The position numbers and the translations under genes were made by a program. Below are positions 50,643-59,897 of a stretch of 64,000 nt of DNA, piece by piece (position 1 is the first letter of the stretch; each line of letters opens with the position of its first letter). The stretch comes from Halostagnicola larsenii XH-48 (GTDB taxonomy: Archaea > Halobacteriota > Halobacteria > Halobacteriales > Natrialbaceae). Location: contig NZ_CP007055.1 in NCBI RefSeq assembly GCF_000517625.1, forward strand, positions 496,001 to 560,000, given 5' to 3'. The notes under the pieces are model-generated. The model was not told where the DNA came from and ran no database searches. It saw only the letters and a program-made list of their open reading frames with translations.

Positions 50643-53600
50643 ATGTATATCAAGGCGCTCGTTCTGGACGGTTTCAAGAGCTTCGGCCGCAAGACGAAAA
50701 TTCCGTTTTACGAGGACTTTACGGTTATCACCGGCCCGAACGGCTCCGGGAAATCGAACATCATCGACGCCGTCCTCTTCGCGCTGGGGCTCGCTCGGAC
50801 CCGCGGCATCCGCGCCGAGAAGCTCACCGATCTGATCTACAATCCCGGCCACGAGGACGGCGACAACAGCGGCGGCCCGCGCGAGGCGACCGTCGAAGTC
50901 GTCCTCGACAACTCCGACGGCACCCTCGAGCGCTCGCAGGTGGTCAACGCGGCGGGCAGCGACGACGTCGGCGACTGCGAGGAGGTTCGCATCCGCCGGC
51001 GCGTCAAGGAAACCGAGGACAACTACTACTCCTACTACTATCTGAACGACCGCTCGGTCAACCTCTCGGATATTCAGGACTTACTCGCACAGGCCGGCGT
51101 CACCCCGGAAGGGTACAACGTCGTCATGCAGGGCGACGTGACCGAGATCATCAACATGACCCCCTACAACCGGCGGGGGATCATCGACGAGATCGCCGGC
51201 GTCGCCGAGTTCGACGCGAAAAAGGAAGACGCCTTCGAGGAACTCGAGGTCGTCCAGGAGCGGATCGACGAGGCCGAACTTCGGATCGAGGAAAAACGCG
51301 AACGATTGTCCCAACTCGAGGACGAGCGCCAGACCGCCCTGCGATACCGACGGCTCCGCCGCGAGAAAGAGGAGTACGAGGGCTACCGGAAGGCCAGCGA
51401 ACTCGAGGAGAAACGCGAGGAACTCGAGAACGTTCAGGACCGGGTCGAGGGGCTCGAGGACGACCTCGAGGATCTCCAGCGCGAACTGGACGAACGGCAG
51501 GGGAAAGTCGTCCGCCTGCAGGAGGATCTCGAGGATTTGAACGCCGAAATCGAGCGCAAGGGCGAAGACGAGCAGCTGCGCATCAAAAGCGAGATTGAGG
51601 AGGTCAAAGGCGACATCTCCCGGCTCGAGGACAAGATCGAATCCAGCGAGGAGCAGATCGAGTCGGCCGAATCCGATCGGCGCGAGGCGTTCGTCCAGAT
51701 CGACCGCAAACAGGAGCAAGTCGAGGACTTAACGAGCGAGATGCGCGAGCACAAACTCGAGAAGGCCTCCATCAAATCCGAGATTCAAGAACGCGAGACG
51801 GAACGCGAGGAGCTACAGGCCGAGATCGACGCTGTCGACACGGAGTACGACGAGGTCAAGGCCGAATTACAGGAGCGAAAGGAAACCCTCGAGGAGGAAA
51901 AAACCGAGAAGAACGACCTCCAGCGCGAGCAGGATCGCCTGCTCGACGAGGCGCGTCGGCGCTCGAACGCCATCAGCGAGAAAGAGGAGACGATCGAGGA
52001 GACCGAAGTCGAACTCCCCGAACTCGAGAGCCAGCGCTCGGACCTCGAACGCGAACTCGAGAAGGCCGAAAAGAATCGCCAGAGCATCGAGGGCGTCGTC
52101 GACGACCTCAAAGGCGAGAAACGCCGCCTACAGGACGACTTAGACGACTTAGACGACGACATTCAGGCCAAGCAGGCCGAGTACGCAGAGCTCGAGGCCA
52201 ACGCGGGAGAAAGCGGCGACTCGTCGTTCGGACGCGCCGTCACGACGATTCTCAATTCGGGGATCGACGGCTTACACGGGGCGGTCGCCCAGTTAGGGAC
52301 GGTGCCGGGCGAGTACGCAACGGCCTGTGAAACCGCCGCAGGTGGTCGGCTCGCGAACGTCGTCGTCGACGACGACGTGATCGGCCAGCAGTGTATCGAG
52401 TACCTCAAATCGCGCAACGCCGGCCGGGCGACGTTCCTCCCGATCACGAAGATGCGCGAGCGAAACCTGCCGAGCGCGCCCTCGGATCCGGGAATCGTCG
52501 GCTTCGCGTACAACCTCGTCGACTTCGACGACCAGTACGCCGGCATCTTCTCGTACGTCCTCGGCGACACGCTCGTCGTCGAGGATATCGAGACGGCTCG
52601 CTCGTACATGGGCGACTACCGGATGGTCACCCTCGACGGCGACCTCGTCGAGAAAAGCGGCGCGATGACCGGCGGCTCCCGAAAAGGATCGCGATACTCC
52701 TTCTCCGGCGGCGGCAAGGGCCAACTCGAGCGCGTCGCAAAGGAGATCACCGAGTTGCAGGACGAACGCGAATCGGTTCGTGAGGAGCTTCGCGGCGTCG
52801 AGGATCGACTCGACGACGCGCGAGACCGCCAGACGGACGCCAACGACGAAGTGCGGTCGATCGAGTCGAAACTCGAGGGCATCGAGGAGAGCCGGGAGGA
52901 TCTCGAGGACGACATCGACCGCCTCGAGGACGAACTCGAGGAGCTACGCGAGGAGCGCGAGTCCGTCGATGAGCGGATGACCGAGATTTCGGGCGACATC
53001 GAGGACCAACAGGCCGAGATCGCGGAGATCGAGTCCGATATCGACGAACTCGAGGCCGAACTCGCGGACTCGAAGATTCCGGAACTCACGGCGCAGATCG
53101 ACGACCTCGACGAGGAGATCGACGAGCGCGAGGACAAGATCGACGACCTCGACGGGAAGCTCAACGAACTCGAACTCGAGAAGCAGTACGCAGAAGACGC
53201 GATCGAGGACCTCCACGACGACATCGAGACGGCCCAGAACCGCAAGGCCGAACACGAGGAGAAGATCGAGTCGTTCGAGGAGTCCATCGAGGACAAACGC
53301 GACGTCCTCGCGGACAAACGCGAGGCGGTCGAGGAACTCGAAGAGGAGTTGACCGAACTCAAAGAAGACCGCCGCGAACTCAAAGAGGAACTCGGCGAGG
53401 CCAAGACGGCCCGCGATCAACAGCAAGATCGGGTCAACACCGTCGAGAGCAAACTCGAGGATAACCGCGAGCGGGCCGGGGACCTCGAGTGGGAACTCGA
53501 AGCGCTCGAAGAGGAGGTCGGCGACTACGATCCCGAAGACGTTCCGGACCACGAGACCGTCCTCGAGATGATCGACCTGCTCGAGGCGGACATGGAAGCC

Positions 53601-54215
53601 CTAGAGCCCGTGAACATGCTCGCGATCGACGAGTACGACGAGGTTCGGACCGATCTCGAGAACATCGAGGAGGGCAGGAACACGCTGGTCGAGGAGGCGG
53701 ATGGCATCCGCGAGCGGATCGACCAGTACGAATCCCAGAAGAAACAGACGTTCATGGACGCCTACGAGTCGATCGCCGAGCACTTCACGGACATCTTCGA
53801 GAAGCTCTCGGAGGGGACCGGCTCGTTGCACCTCGAGAACGAGGAGGACCCGTTCGAGGACGGGCTGACGATGAAGGCCCAGCCGGGCGACAAGCCGATC
53901 CAGCGTCTGGACGCGATGTCCGGCGGGGAGAAGTCCTTGACCGCGCTCGCCTTTATCTTCGCGATCCAGCGACACAACCCCGCGCCGTTCTACGCGCTCG
54001 ACGAGATCGACGCCTTCCTCGACGCGGTCAACGCAGAACGCGTCGGCCAGATGGTCGACGAACTCGCGGGCGACGCCCAGTTCGTCGTCGTCTCCCACCG
54101 TTCTGCGATGCTCGATCGCTCCGAGCGGGCGATCGGGGTGACGATGCAACAGAACAACGTGAGCGCGGTGACGGGCATCGACTTGAACAGTGAGGAGGTG
54201 CCGGCGGATGACTGA
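50643..54215 (+). CDS. smc: Chromosome segregation ATPase SMC
   Basis: A full-length SMC (1190 residues) that entraps DNA and extrudes loops for chromosome organisation. Walker A is GPNGSGKSN (residues 31-39). Two long coiled-coil arms (about 170-510 and 650-1000) flank the hinge (about 522-640, with DGLHGAVAQLGTVPGEYATACETAAGGRLANVVV). The C-terminal head holds the ABC signature MSGGEKSLTALAFIFAIQ (about 1091) and Walker B FYALDEIDAFLD (about 1117). The composition of the arms is extremely Glu/Asp/Arg-rich, as in other halophile SMCs. scpA overlaps the stop by 8 bp, giving coupled synthesis of the kleisin. GGAGG lies 10-14 bp upstream of the ATG. Confidence 0.97.
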   Translation: MYIKALVLDGFKSFGRKTKIPFYEDFTVITGPNGSGKSNIIDAVLFALGLARTRGIRAEKLTDLIYNPGHEDGDNSGGPREATVEVVLDNSDGTLERSQVVNAAGSDDVGDCEEVRIRRRVKETEDNYYSYYYLNDRSVNLSDIQDLLAQAGVTPEGYNVVMQGDVTEIINMTPYNRRGIIDEIAGVAEFDAKKEDAFEELEVVQERIDEAELRIEEKRERLSQLEDERQTALRYRRLRREKEEYEGYRKASELEEKREELENVQDRVEGLEDDLEDLQRELDERQGKVVRLQEDLEDLNAEIERKGEDEQLRIKSEIEEVKGDISRLEDKIESSEEQIESAESDRREAFVQIDRKQEQVEDLTSEMREHKLEKASIKSEIQERETEREELQAEIDAVDTEYDEVKAELQERKETLEEEKTEKNDLQREQDRLLDEARRRSNAISEKEETIEETEVELPELESQRSDLERELEKAEKNRQSIEGVVDDLKGEKRRLQDDLDDLDDDIQAKQAEYAELEANAGESGDSSFGRAVTTILNSGIDGLHGAVAQLGTVPGEYATACETAAGGRLANVVVDDDVIGQQCIEYLKSRNAGRATFLPITKMRERNLPSAPSDPGIVGFAYNLVDFDDQYAGIFSYVLGDTLVVEDIETARSYMGDYRMVTLDGDLVEKSGAMTGGSRKGSRYSFSGGGKGQLERVAKEITELQDERESVREELRGVEDRLDDARDRQTDANDEVRSIESKLEGIEESREDLEDDIDRLEDELEELREERESVDERMTEISGDIEDQQAEIAEIESDIDELEAELADSKIPELTAQIDDLDEEIDEREDKIDDLDGKLNELELEKQYAEDAIEDLHDDIETAQNRKAEHEEKIESFEESIEDKRDVLADKREAVEELEEELTELKEDRRELKEELGEAKTARDQQQDRVNTVESKLEDNRERAGDLEWELEALEEEVGDYDPEDVPDHETVLEMIDLLEADMEALEPVNMLAIDEYDEVRTDLENIEEGRNTLVEEADGIRERIDQYESQKKQTFMDAYESIAEHFTDIFEKLSEGTGSLHLENEEDPFEDGLTMKAQPGDKPIQRLDAMSGGEKSLTALAFIFAIQRHNPAPFYALDEIDAFLDAVNAERVGQMVDELAGDAQFVVVSHRSAMLDRSERAIGVTMQQNNVSAVTGIDLNSEEVPADD

Positions 54216-55242
54216 CGGCGAGGGGCCGAACGAGCGTGAGTCCGAAGCCAAATCCGACTCCGCCGACGATTCGTCCGATGACGACATTCCGCTGCAGATC
54301 GCGGGTCACGAAGACCGCGACCGCTCGAGCGACCCCGGGGACGACGTTTTTTCGTTCAGCGAGGACCCATCGGATGGAGCGTCCTCAGCGGAGAGCGCCG
54401 CAGCCGATGGGTCGGCTCAGACTATCGCTGCGTCGGCGGGCGAGGATGAGGAGGAAGTCGAGCCCGTCGAACTGCTTGTCCAGCTCGCCAAGGACGGAGA
54501 GATCGACCCGTGGGACATCGATATCGTCGCGGTGACCGACAAGTTCCTCGAGGTGTTAGACGAGGCGGACCTGCGAACCTCGGGCCGGGCGCTGTTCTAC
54601 GCGAGCGTTCTCCTGCGGATGAAAAGCGACGAACTGTTCGCGCCCGACGAGCCCGAAGAGGAGGAGCTCCCGCCGTGGGAGGCCCCATTCGCCGACGAGG
54701 GGCCCGTCGAGGACCACGAACCCGGCTTCGACCCCATCGAGAGCCTCGAGGCCGAGATGGACCGTCGCCTCGAGCGCAAATCCGCCCGCGGCAAGCCGGA
54801 GACCCTCGACGAACTGGTTCGCGAACTCCGTGATGCGGAACGCGGTACCTGGTGGAAAGAATCCCGAAGCTACGACACCAGCGACTCGCCGAGCGGCTAC
54901 GGTCGGGGAATGCAGGAGCTGAGCTACCACTCGGGTGACGACTTCCGCGTCGACGATGAGCCGACAGCGGACGACGTGACCAACACCACCCACGAGGAGG
55001 ACATCGAAGCGGTGATCGAGGACGTCGAAAGCGTGCTCGAGACCCAGTACGAAAACGGCCGGGAGGAAGTGCTCTACGCCGAGATCGACGAGACCGGCGG
55101 CTCTCGAGTCATGACCTACCTCGCACTGCTGTTTCTGGCCCACCGCGGGGCCGTGGTTCTCGAGCAGGACGAACTGTTCGGCGACCTCTGGATTCAGCGC
55201 GCTGGCGTCGAAGCCGAGCCGAGCGAAGCGATCGCGGATTAA
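54208..55242 (+). CDS. scpA: Segregation and condensation protein A (kleisin)
   Basis: ScpA (344 residues) bridges SMC heads. The first 85 residues are a disordered acidic extension. The N-terminal kleisin domain begins EVEPVELLVQLAKDGEIDPWDIDIVAVTDKFLEVLDEADLRTSGRALFYASVLLRMKSDELF, a textbook ScpA signature. The middle is a linker, and the C-terminal winged helix (VMTYLALLFLAHRGAVVLEQDELFGDLWIQRA) binds the SMC cap. The ATG lies within the smc stop region (ATGACTGA), so the two are translationally coupled. No scpB is adjacent, which is usual in haloarchaea. Confidence 0.94.
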   Translation: MTDGEGPNERESEAKSDSADDSSDDDIPLQIAGHEDRDRSSDPGDDVFSFSEDPSDGASSAESAAADGSAQTIAASAGEDEEEVEPVELLVQLAKDGEIDPWDIDIVAVTDKFLEVLDEADLRTSGRALFYASVLLRMKSDELFAPDEPEEEELPPWEAPFADEGPVEDHEPGFDPIESLEAEMDRRLERKSARGKPETLDELVRELRDAERGTWWKESRSYDTSDSPSGYGRGMQELSYHSGDDFRVDDEPTADDVTNTTHEEDIEAVIEDVESVLETQYENGREEVLYAEIDETGGSRVMTYLALLFLAHRGAVVLEQDELFGDLWIQRAGVEAEPSEAIAD

Positions 55243-55592
55243 CCGTGTCACGTAGCTGTTGTGAGGGAGTCGGCTACGATAGAATGTTGGAATTTTGAAT
55301 GGTGAATACAGGTATGACGTTTTTCACTAGTGACTGTTATCGGGAGATGATCTGCAATAACCTGCACGCGACTGAAGCTACCTCGAGTGAGACTAAAGCA
55401 CCATACAAGCCCTGAAACGCGTGTTATGGAGGGGTTTGAAAGCGAGTGCCGGTCAAGAAGGCAAACTGGCCAGATGATGTCTGCACAAAGATACCAAAAC
55501 CATCCAAATATCAGTCACATCTAATCATCCTCTTATGATATTCAAACATCATAAATATTAATAATATCAAGTTACTGGGTCCCATTCGGGAT
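55243..55592. other. AT-rich intergenic region with promoter and possible operator
   Basis: No gene seen. Composition drops well below the genomic norm. The last 60 bp hold ATGAT (55535-55539) and its complement ATCAT (55548-55552), then a TATA-like ATAAATATT (55551-55559), with TGATAT/ATATCA as outer arms. The spacing to the ATG at 55593 is about 35-40 bp. This is a plausible repressor-controlled promoter for the GntP permease gene. Confidence 0.45.
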
Positions 55593-57002
55593 ATGTTGAG
55601 TATGCCGCTCCAGGTAGTCGACTTCGCGCATAGTCCGTTGATAACGTTTCTTATTGGCCTCCTCACTGTCGTGGCGTTATTGGTGTGGTTGGATCTCCCT
55701 GCCTTTATCGGCTTGATACTCTCGGCATTTACTGTTGGCGTAGTCAATACGATCTTCGTCGACGATTTTGCTCCGGCAGATGCTGGTTCACAGGTTGCGA
55801 CTGCGTTCGGGGACAACATGGCGGGCATCGGGATTCCCATCTTGATGGCGGCTGTCATCGGGAAGTCGATGCTCGAAAGCGGGGCTGCACAACGCATCAT
55901 CCGGGGGTTTCAGAACGTCCTCGGGAAGGAGAACTCAGACGTATCGCTGTTAGGGAGTAGCTCCTTCCTTGCAATTCCCGTCTTCTTCGATAGCGTCTTT
56001 TACCTGATCGCGCCCCTCGCACGATCGATGCGCGCCCGCCTGGGGCGTGATTACACGCTGTTCATCGTCGTCGTCGGGGCGGGTGCAGCGACGGCGCACG
56101 TATTCGTTCCCCCGACGCCGGGTCCGTTAGCTGTCTCCGCAGAATTGGGTACTGATCTGGGTACGACGATCGCCCTCGGGATCGCGACTGCGATCCCCGT
56201 GCTCTTCGTGGGACTTCTCTACGGGCGGTGGATCAACGCCCGATTGGATATTCCGCTCCGGGACACGATGTCGACGACGACCGAGGAACTCGAAGAGGTT
56301 GCAAACAAATCGACTAGCAACCTCCCGGGCATACTCGAGTCGTCCGCTCCGGTTCTCCTCGCAGTCGTCCTCATCGCTTCGTTGACGGTTGTCGATGGCT
56401 TCCAGGAAGCGATTCCAGCGCTCGGAACCATCGAGCCGGTTGCCGTCTTCCTTGGGAATAAGAACGTCGCGCTCACGGTCGCTGCGATCGCGGCGGCGTA
56501 CACCTTCATGCGGCAAAACGACCTGTCCCGCAGCGAGTGGTCCGATGAACTCACGGAAGCGCTCAAAAGCGGCGGAAACATCGCAGCGATCACCGCTGCC
56601 GGTGGTGCCTTCGGTGCACTCCTCGCGGCTTCCGGTATCGGGGACTACCTTGCGAACGGACTGGAGGGCATCGGGATCGGCCTCTTGATCACCGCCTGGT
56701 TGATCGCCGCGATCGTTCGCATCGCACAGGGATCGGCGACGGCCGCAATGTTGACCGCAGCCGGCATTATGGCACCGCTTACGGGGCAGCTACAGGTCCA
56801 CCCGGCCTACATGGTGATGGTCATCGGTGCCGGTGCTAACATCTTCTCGTGGTACAACGACTCCGGCTTCTGGCTGGTGAAAGAAATCGGCGGGCTCACG
56901 CAGGTAGAGACGCTCAAAACGTGGACCGTCTTGACAACATTAATATCCGTGTCTGGGTTGTTGATCTCGCTAATCCTGTCGACGCTCGTCCCCCTCGCAT
57001 AA
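55593..57002 (+). CDS. GntP-family permease
   Basis: A 469-residue gluconate:H+ symporter-family transporter with about 12 membrane segments. It has GDNMAGIGIPILMAAVIGKSMLESGAAQRI, the FVPPTPGPLAVS loop, AAGGAFGALLAASGI and the GSATAAMLTAAGIMAPL motif near residue 390, all GntP signatures. It could carry gluconate or another sugar acid or hydroxy acid. Codon use is more AT-tolerant than in flanking smc/scpA and the upstream region is AT-rich, which suggests recent acquisition. It is isolated from other genes and is convergent with DoxX. The GMC dehydrogenase pair at 40-43 kb would be a speculative functional partner. Confidence 0.88.
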   Translation: MLSMPLQVVDFAHSPLITFLIGLLTVVALLVWLDLPAFIGLILSAFTVGVVNTIFVDDFAPADAGSQVATAFGDNMAGIGIPILMAAVIGKSMLESGAAQRIIRGFQNVLGKENSDVSLLGSSSFLAIPVFFDSVFYLIAPLARSMRARLGRDYTLFIVVVGAGAATAHVFVPPTPGPLAVSAELGTDLGTTIALGIATAIPVLFVGLLYGRWINARLDIPLRDTMSTTTEELEEVANKSTSNLPGILESSAPVLLAVVLIASLTVVDGFQEAIPALGTIEPVAVFLGNKNVALTVAAIAAAYTFMRQNDLSRSEWSDELTEALKSGGNIAAITAAGGAFGALLAASGIGDYLANGLEGIGIGLLITAWLIAAIVRIAQGSATAAMLTAAGIMAPLTGQLQVHPAYMVMVIGAGANIFSWYNDSGFWLVKEIGGLTQVETLKTWTVLTTLISVSGLLISLILSTLVPLA

Positions 57003-57164
57003 CGTCCGTGAGACGCTTTTCGATACCGCACGGAGTCACCGCGCCATACCGGCGGGGCTACGTGCGGTGGCGCGCGCTTGCTCGTGGATTCTGGGTATCT
57101 TCCCCAGCGATCCATTTGCGGGAGTAGTGAACAGGTAAGCCACTACAAAAAGACTAAATAAATT

Positions 57165-57557
57165 CTAGTCGTCTCGATTCGCCGCCTCGAGCAGCATGAC
57201 CGCTCCTCCAAGCAAAGCGACGTTTTTCAGGAAGTTGATCTTGTTCGCCTGGCGCTGCTCGCCCTCCATGGTCCAGAAGTCGTGGATCGACGGCGTCGTC
57301 CCGAGGAAGAAGACGATGAGCGCGCCGGCCGAGGCCCGTGGGAACTTCCAGAGCAGGATTCCCAGGTTCGCCACGAACAGCATGCCGGTGACGAACGGTA
57401 CGAGGAGGTCCGGGACCGGAACGCCCTTCTCTCGAGCGGCCGCGACACGCTTGTCGTTGTTTTTGAAGCCGTCGATCGCCATATACGCGAGGATGCCGCC
57501 GTAGAGCGCTCTTCCGAGGGTCGACGGCGGCTCGCTCGAGCGGGTGGAATCGGCCAT
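57165..57557 (-). CDS. DoxX-like membrane protein
   Basis: A 130-residue DoxX-family protein with three or four membrane helices: GRALYGGILAYMAIDGF, LLVPFVTGMLFVANLGILLW, ASAGALIVFFLGTTPSIHDFW and FLKNVALLGGAVMLLEAA. The HDFW motif after the third helix and the FLKN pattern are typical. The family is linked to redox or thiosulfate:quinone-type functions in a few cases only. Its ATG directly follows the TAA of the BNR-protein gene, so the two form an operon read from the divergent promoter at 58.6 kb. Confidence 0.86.
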   Translation of the reverse strand: MADSTRSSEPPSTLGRALYGGILAYMAIDGFKNNDKRVAAAREKGVPVPDLLVPFVTGMLFVANLGILLWKFPRASAGALIVFFLGTTPSIHDFWTMEGEQRQANKINFLKNVALLGGAVMLLEAANRDD

Positions 57558-58604
57558 TTAGATCACCTCGAGGCGGCTGACGTTCGCCTCGACGCGGCCG
57601 ACCGTGTGGTACTCGCCGGTGTCGTCCCGGCGCATGAGTCGGCCCTCCACGTCGTCGCGCTGGTCGGGCACGTCGAACAGGCCCGAGCCGCAGATAACGT
57701 CGCCGTCGTAGACGTCCCAGGTTTCGACAATCTCGTGTGGTTCGCCGGGGTACGGAACTCGATCGAAATCCCGTCCGAAGTTCGTCGACTCGAACAGCGC
57801 CGCCTCGTGGTCGTCCTCGACCCAGGCCGGCGGGGCCTCCTCCCCGCCGCAGAAGAAGACGGTGCCGTCGTGGACGAACACGCACCTGATGTAGGAGAAG
57901 TCGTTCCCGGTGTCCAGACGCGTCCAGGTGTCGCCGGCGTCGGTCGTCCGGTAGAGCCCGCCCGCGCCGACCGCGTGGCCGAGTCCGAGATTCTCGAGTT
58001 CGTGGTCCAGATACCCCGTCGTCGCGAGCCAGACGTCTTCGGAGATCGGGAGGATCTGGTGAACGTCGTCGACGATGGCATCCCGTCGATCGTGCCAGGT
58101 CTGGCCCCCGTCGTTGCTCAGATGGATGCCGCCGGCCTCGACGCCGGCGATCAACCGCTCCGGACGGCCGGGGACGGCCTCGAGCGCCCGCAGTCGTGCG
58201 TAGTGGGGATCGATGGGTGACTCCCAGTGACCTCGAGACGGCAAGTCGCGAAAGCCCGTCAGTTCGGTCCACGTCCCCCCGTCGTCGACCGAGCGATAGA
58301 GGTACGGATCGTTCGTCCCCGCGTAGAGCGCTCCGTCGGCCGTCGCCAGAATCGACCACACCTCGCTTTCGCCGGCGTGCCAGAAGCGATCACCCAGCGG
58401 GACCTCGAGGTCTTCCCACGTCGTCCCGCCGTCGCGTGAGCGATACGCGCCAGTCGAGGACGCGACGAAGACGCCCTCGGCGTGGTCCCACGATTTCACG
58501 GCCGTGACCACGTCGCACTCGAGCACCCGCTCTGGTTCCCCGCGGTCGAACGGGAGGTCGTCGACCCGAAACAGGCCGTCGTCTGTACCGATCAATACTG
58601 ACAT
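57558..58604 (-). CDS. BNR/Asp-box repeat beta-propeller protein (sialidase-like)
   Basis: A 348-residue beta-propeller. At least four Asp-box motifs S/T-x-D-G-G-x-T-W are seen: SRDGGTTW, SVDDGGTW, SNDGGQTW and TTDAGDTW, spaced about 50-70 residues. It lacks a signal peptide and the catalytic FRIP/Arg triad of sialidases is not visible, so a binding, sensor or lactonase-like role is more likely than sialidase activity. The stop abuts the DoxX ATG (TAAATG). The promoter shows a perfect inverted repeat GTTTTAC-N6-GTAAAAC just upstream of a TATA-like box, the same motif as in front of the amidohydrolase gene. Confidence 0.82.
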   Translation of the reverse strand: MSVLIGTDDGLFRVDDLPFDRGEPERVLECDVVTAVKSWDHAEGVFVASSTGAYRSRDGGTTWEDLEVPLGDRFWHAGESEVWSILATADGALYAGTNDPYLYRSVDDGGTWTELTGFRDLPSRGHWESPIDPHYARLRALEAVPGRPERLIAGVEAGGIHLSNDGGQTWHDRRDAIVDDVHQILPISEDVWLATTGYLDHELENLGLGHAVGAGGLYRTTDAGDTWTRLDTGNDFSYIRCVFVHDGTVFFCGGEEAPPAWVEDDHEAALFESTNFGRDFDRVPYPGEPHEIVETWDVYDGDVICGSGLFDVPDQRDDVEGRLMRRDDTGEYHTVGRVEANVSRLEVI

Positions 58605-58610
58605 ATATCG

Positions 58611-58629
58611 TGTGTGGGATAGACACACA
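58611..58629. promoter_or_regulatory. Inverted repeat TGTGTG-N7-CACACA in the BNR/TatD intergenic region
   Basis: Perfect 6-bp arms separated by 7 bp, 7 bp upstream of the BNR start on the minus strand. It partly overlaps the predicted transcription start, so it may be a second control element or an mRNA feature. Confidence 0.35.
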
Positions 58630-58635
58630 AATAAA

Positions 58636-58655
58636 GTTTTACCAGCCCGTAAAAC
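58636..58655. promoter_or_regulatory. Shared operator motif, copy 1: GTTTTAC-N6-GTAAAAC
   Basis: Perfect 7-bp inverted repeat (arms 58636-58642 and 58649-58655) immediately upstream of a minus-strand TATA-like CTTTATTTG for the BNR gene. The core TTTAC-N6-GTAAA recurs at 62222-62237 between the amidohydrolase and TetR genes, in the same position relative to a TATA-like box. Confidence 0.6.
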
Positions 58656-58747
58656 ACTACGTGCCGGCGGTCGAAAGTATACGCGACGAAACGGTGCTCG
58701 CTCGAGTAGCCGCTGGCCGCACTCGAGCGATAGACTCGACGAGCGAC

Positions 58748-58875
58748 GATCCGACGAACCGGCCGTCAGGCCTGACGAACCGACCGTCCAGCACAGGATT
58801 CCATGACACCGCAGATCCGACGAAACAACCGCCCATACCACCCATGACACCACCAGACCCGACGAAGCGACCGAC
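58748..58875 (+). repeat. Four degenerate repeats around the TatD-like gene start
   Basis: Units near 58748, 58771, 58814 and 58856 share the pattern CCGACGAAnCrrCCG. In the frame of the TatD-like gene they read DPTNRP, LTNRP, DPTKQP and DPTKRP. Two and a half units lie upstream of the chosen ATG (58844), so the true start may be further upstream. Confidence 0.5.
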
Positions 58876-59845
58876 CGACGCGACGCATCTCGAGGAGGGA
58901 CCAGACCTCCCGACGGAACTGCTCAACCTCCCCTGGATCGACGTCCACAACCACGCGCACACGCTCTCGTGGGAGGACAGGGAGCGTTACGCGCTCTCCG
59001 GGTGCGAGTCGATGGTGATGGTCGCCTCCGGCTACCACTGGACGCCCTACAAGCCCGTCAGGGCCAGCGACGTCCGCTTTCTCTGGGACGACGCGGTGAA
59101 CCGGCGGGCGGCCATCGAGCGCGGTCACTTCTTCGAGGCGAACCTCGGACTGGGCATCCACACGGGTGTTCGCATCGAGAATCCCGACGAACTGCTCGAG
59201 GCGATGGCCGACTACTGCGATCTCGAGGAGGTCGTCGCCGTCGGCGAAACGGGCGTGACGCCCGCCCAGCACGTCGAGGCGTGGGACGTGGCCGAACAGC
59301 GCGCCGTCGTGCAGGCCCAGATGGAACTCGCGGACGCCCACGACCTCCCGGTGCTCTTGCACACCCCGAATCAGTCCGGCGATTCGAGCCGAACCTACCG
59401 GTCCGGCATCGGCGTTCCGGGCTACGAGAAGAATACGGAACTGAGTACGGAGCCGGTTCTCGAGGGCGATAATCCGGCGCTCGAGGCCGTCAAACTCGAC
59501 GTGCAGGCGATGCATGGCGCGGGAATCGACGACGACCGCGTGGTCGCCTCGCACGCGGATCGAAACAACACCGACTACCTGATGGAGAACACGGACTGCT
59601 ACCTGAGCTACACCATCGGCCACTCGTGGCTGATCGGCGTCGACGCCGCGGACGTCGCCGATATGATCGACGAGTACGGCCCCGATCGGATCATGATCGA
59701 CACCGATTGCGCGAACGTGCTCCGGACGGATCCGTTCGCGCTGAAGCGAGCGATCTTCGAACTCTACCGGTACGGCATCGACGAGGACGCGATCCGCAAA
59801 GTCGTGCTGGAGAACCCGCGCGACGTGTTCGGTATCGGCGGCTGA
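58844..59845 (+). CDS. TatD-family metal-dependent hydrolase
   Basis: A 333-residue TIM-barrel amidohydrolase-superfamily protein related to TatD. The metal motif is IDVHNHAHT after PWID. VVAVGETGVTPAQHVEAWDVAEQRAVVQAQMELADAHDLPVLLHTPN contains the conserved E-x-G and His, and VVASHADRNNTDYLMENTDCYLSY and IMIDTDCAN supply the later His and Asp. True TatD is a DNase; this longer paralogue more probably acts on a small molecule. Start choice is uncertain: an in-frame GTG at 58661 would include upstream DPT[NK]xP repeats. It is divergent from the BNR-DoxX operon and convergent with FAH, which makes it part of the catabolic island. Confidence 0.8.
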   Translation: MTPPDPTKRPTDATHLEEGPDLPTELLNLPWIDVHNHAHTLSWEDRERYALSGCESMVMVASGYHWTPYKPVRASDVRFLWDDAVNRRAAIERGHFFEANLGLGIHTGVRIENPDELLEAMADYCDLEEVVAVGETGVTPAQHVEAWDVAEQRAVVQAQMELADAHDLPVLLHTPNQSGDSSRTYRSGIGVPGYEKNTELSTEPVLEGDNPALEAVKLDVQAMHGAGIDDDRVVASHADRNNTDYLMENTDCYLSYTIGHSWLIGVDAADVADMIDEYGPDRIMIDTDCANVLRTDPFALKRAIFELYRYGIDEDAIRKVVLENPRDVFGIGG

Positions 59846-59866
59846 GGCTCGGTATCGGCAGCTGAA
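59829..59866 (+). repeat. 20-bp tandem duplication at the TatD gene end
   Basis: TCGGTATCGGCGGCTGAG (59829-59846) recurs with two changes at 59849-59866, duplicating the last codons and stop. The period is 20 bp, as in the duplication at 62954-62993. Confidence 0.7.
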
Positions 59867-59897
59867 GAAGTTAGTATCCCGAATCCGGGAATCCCCG

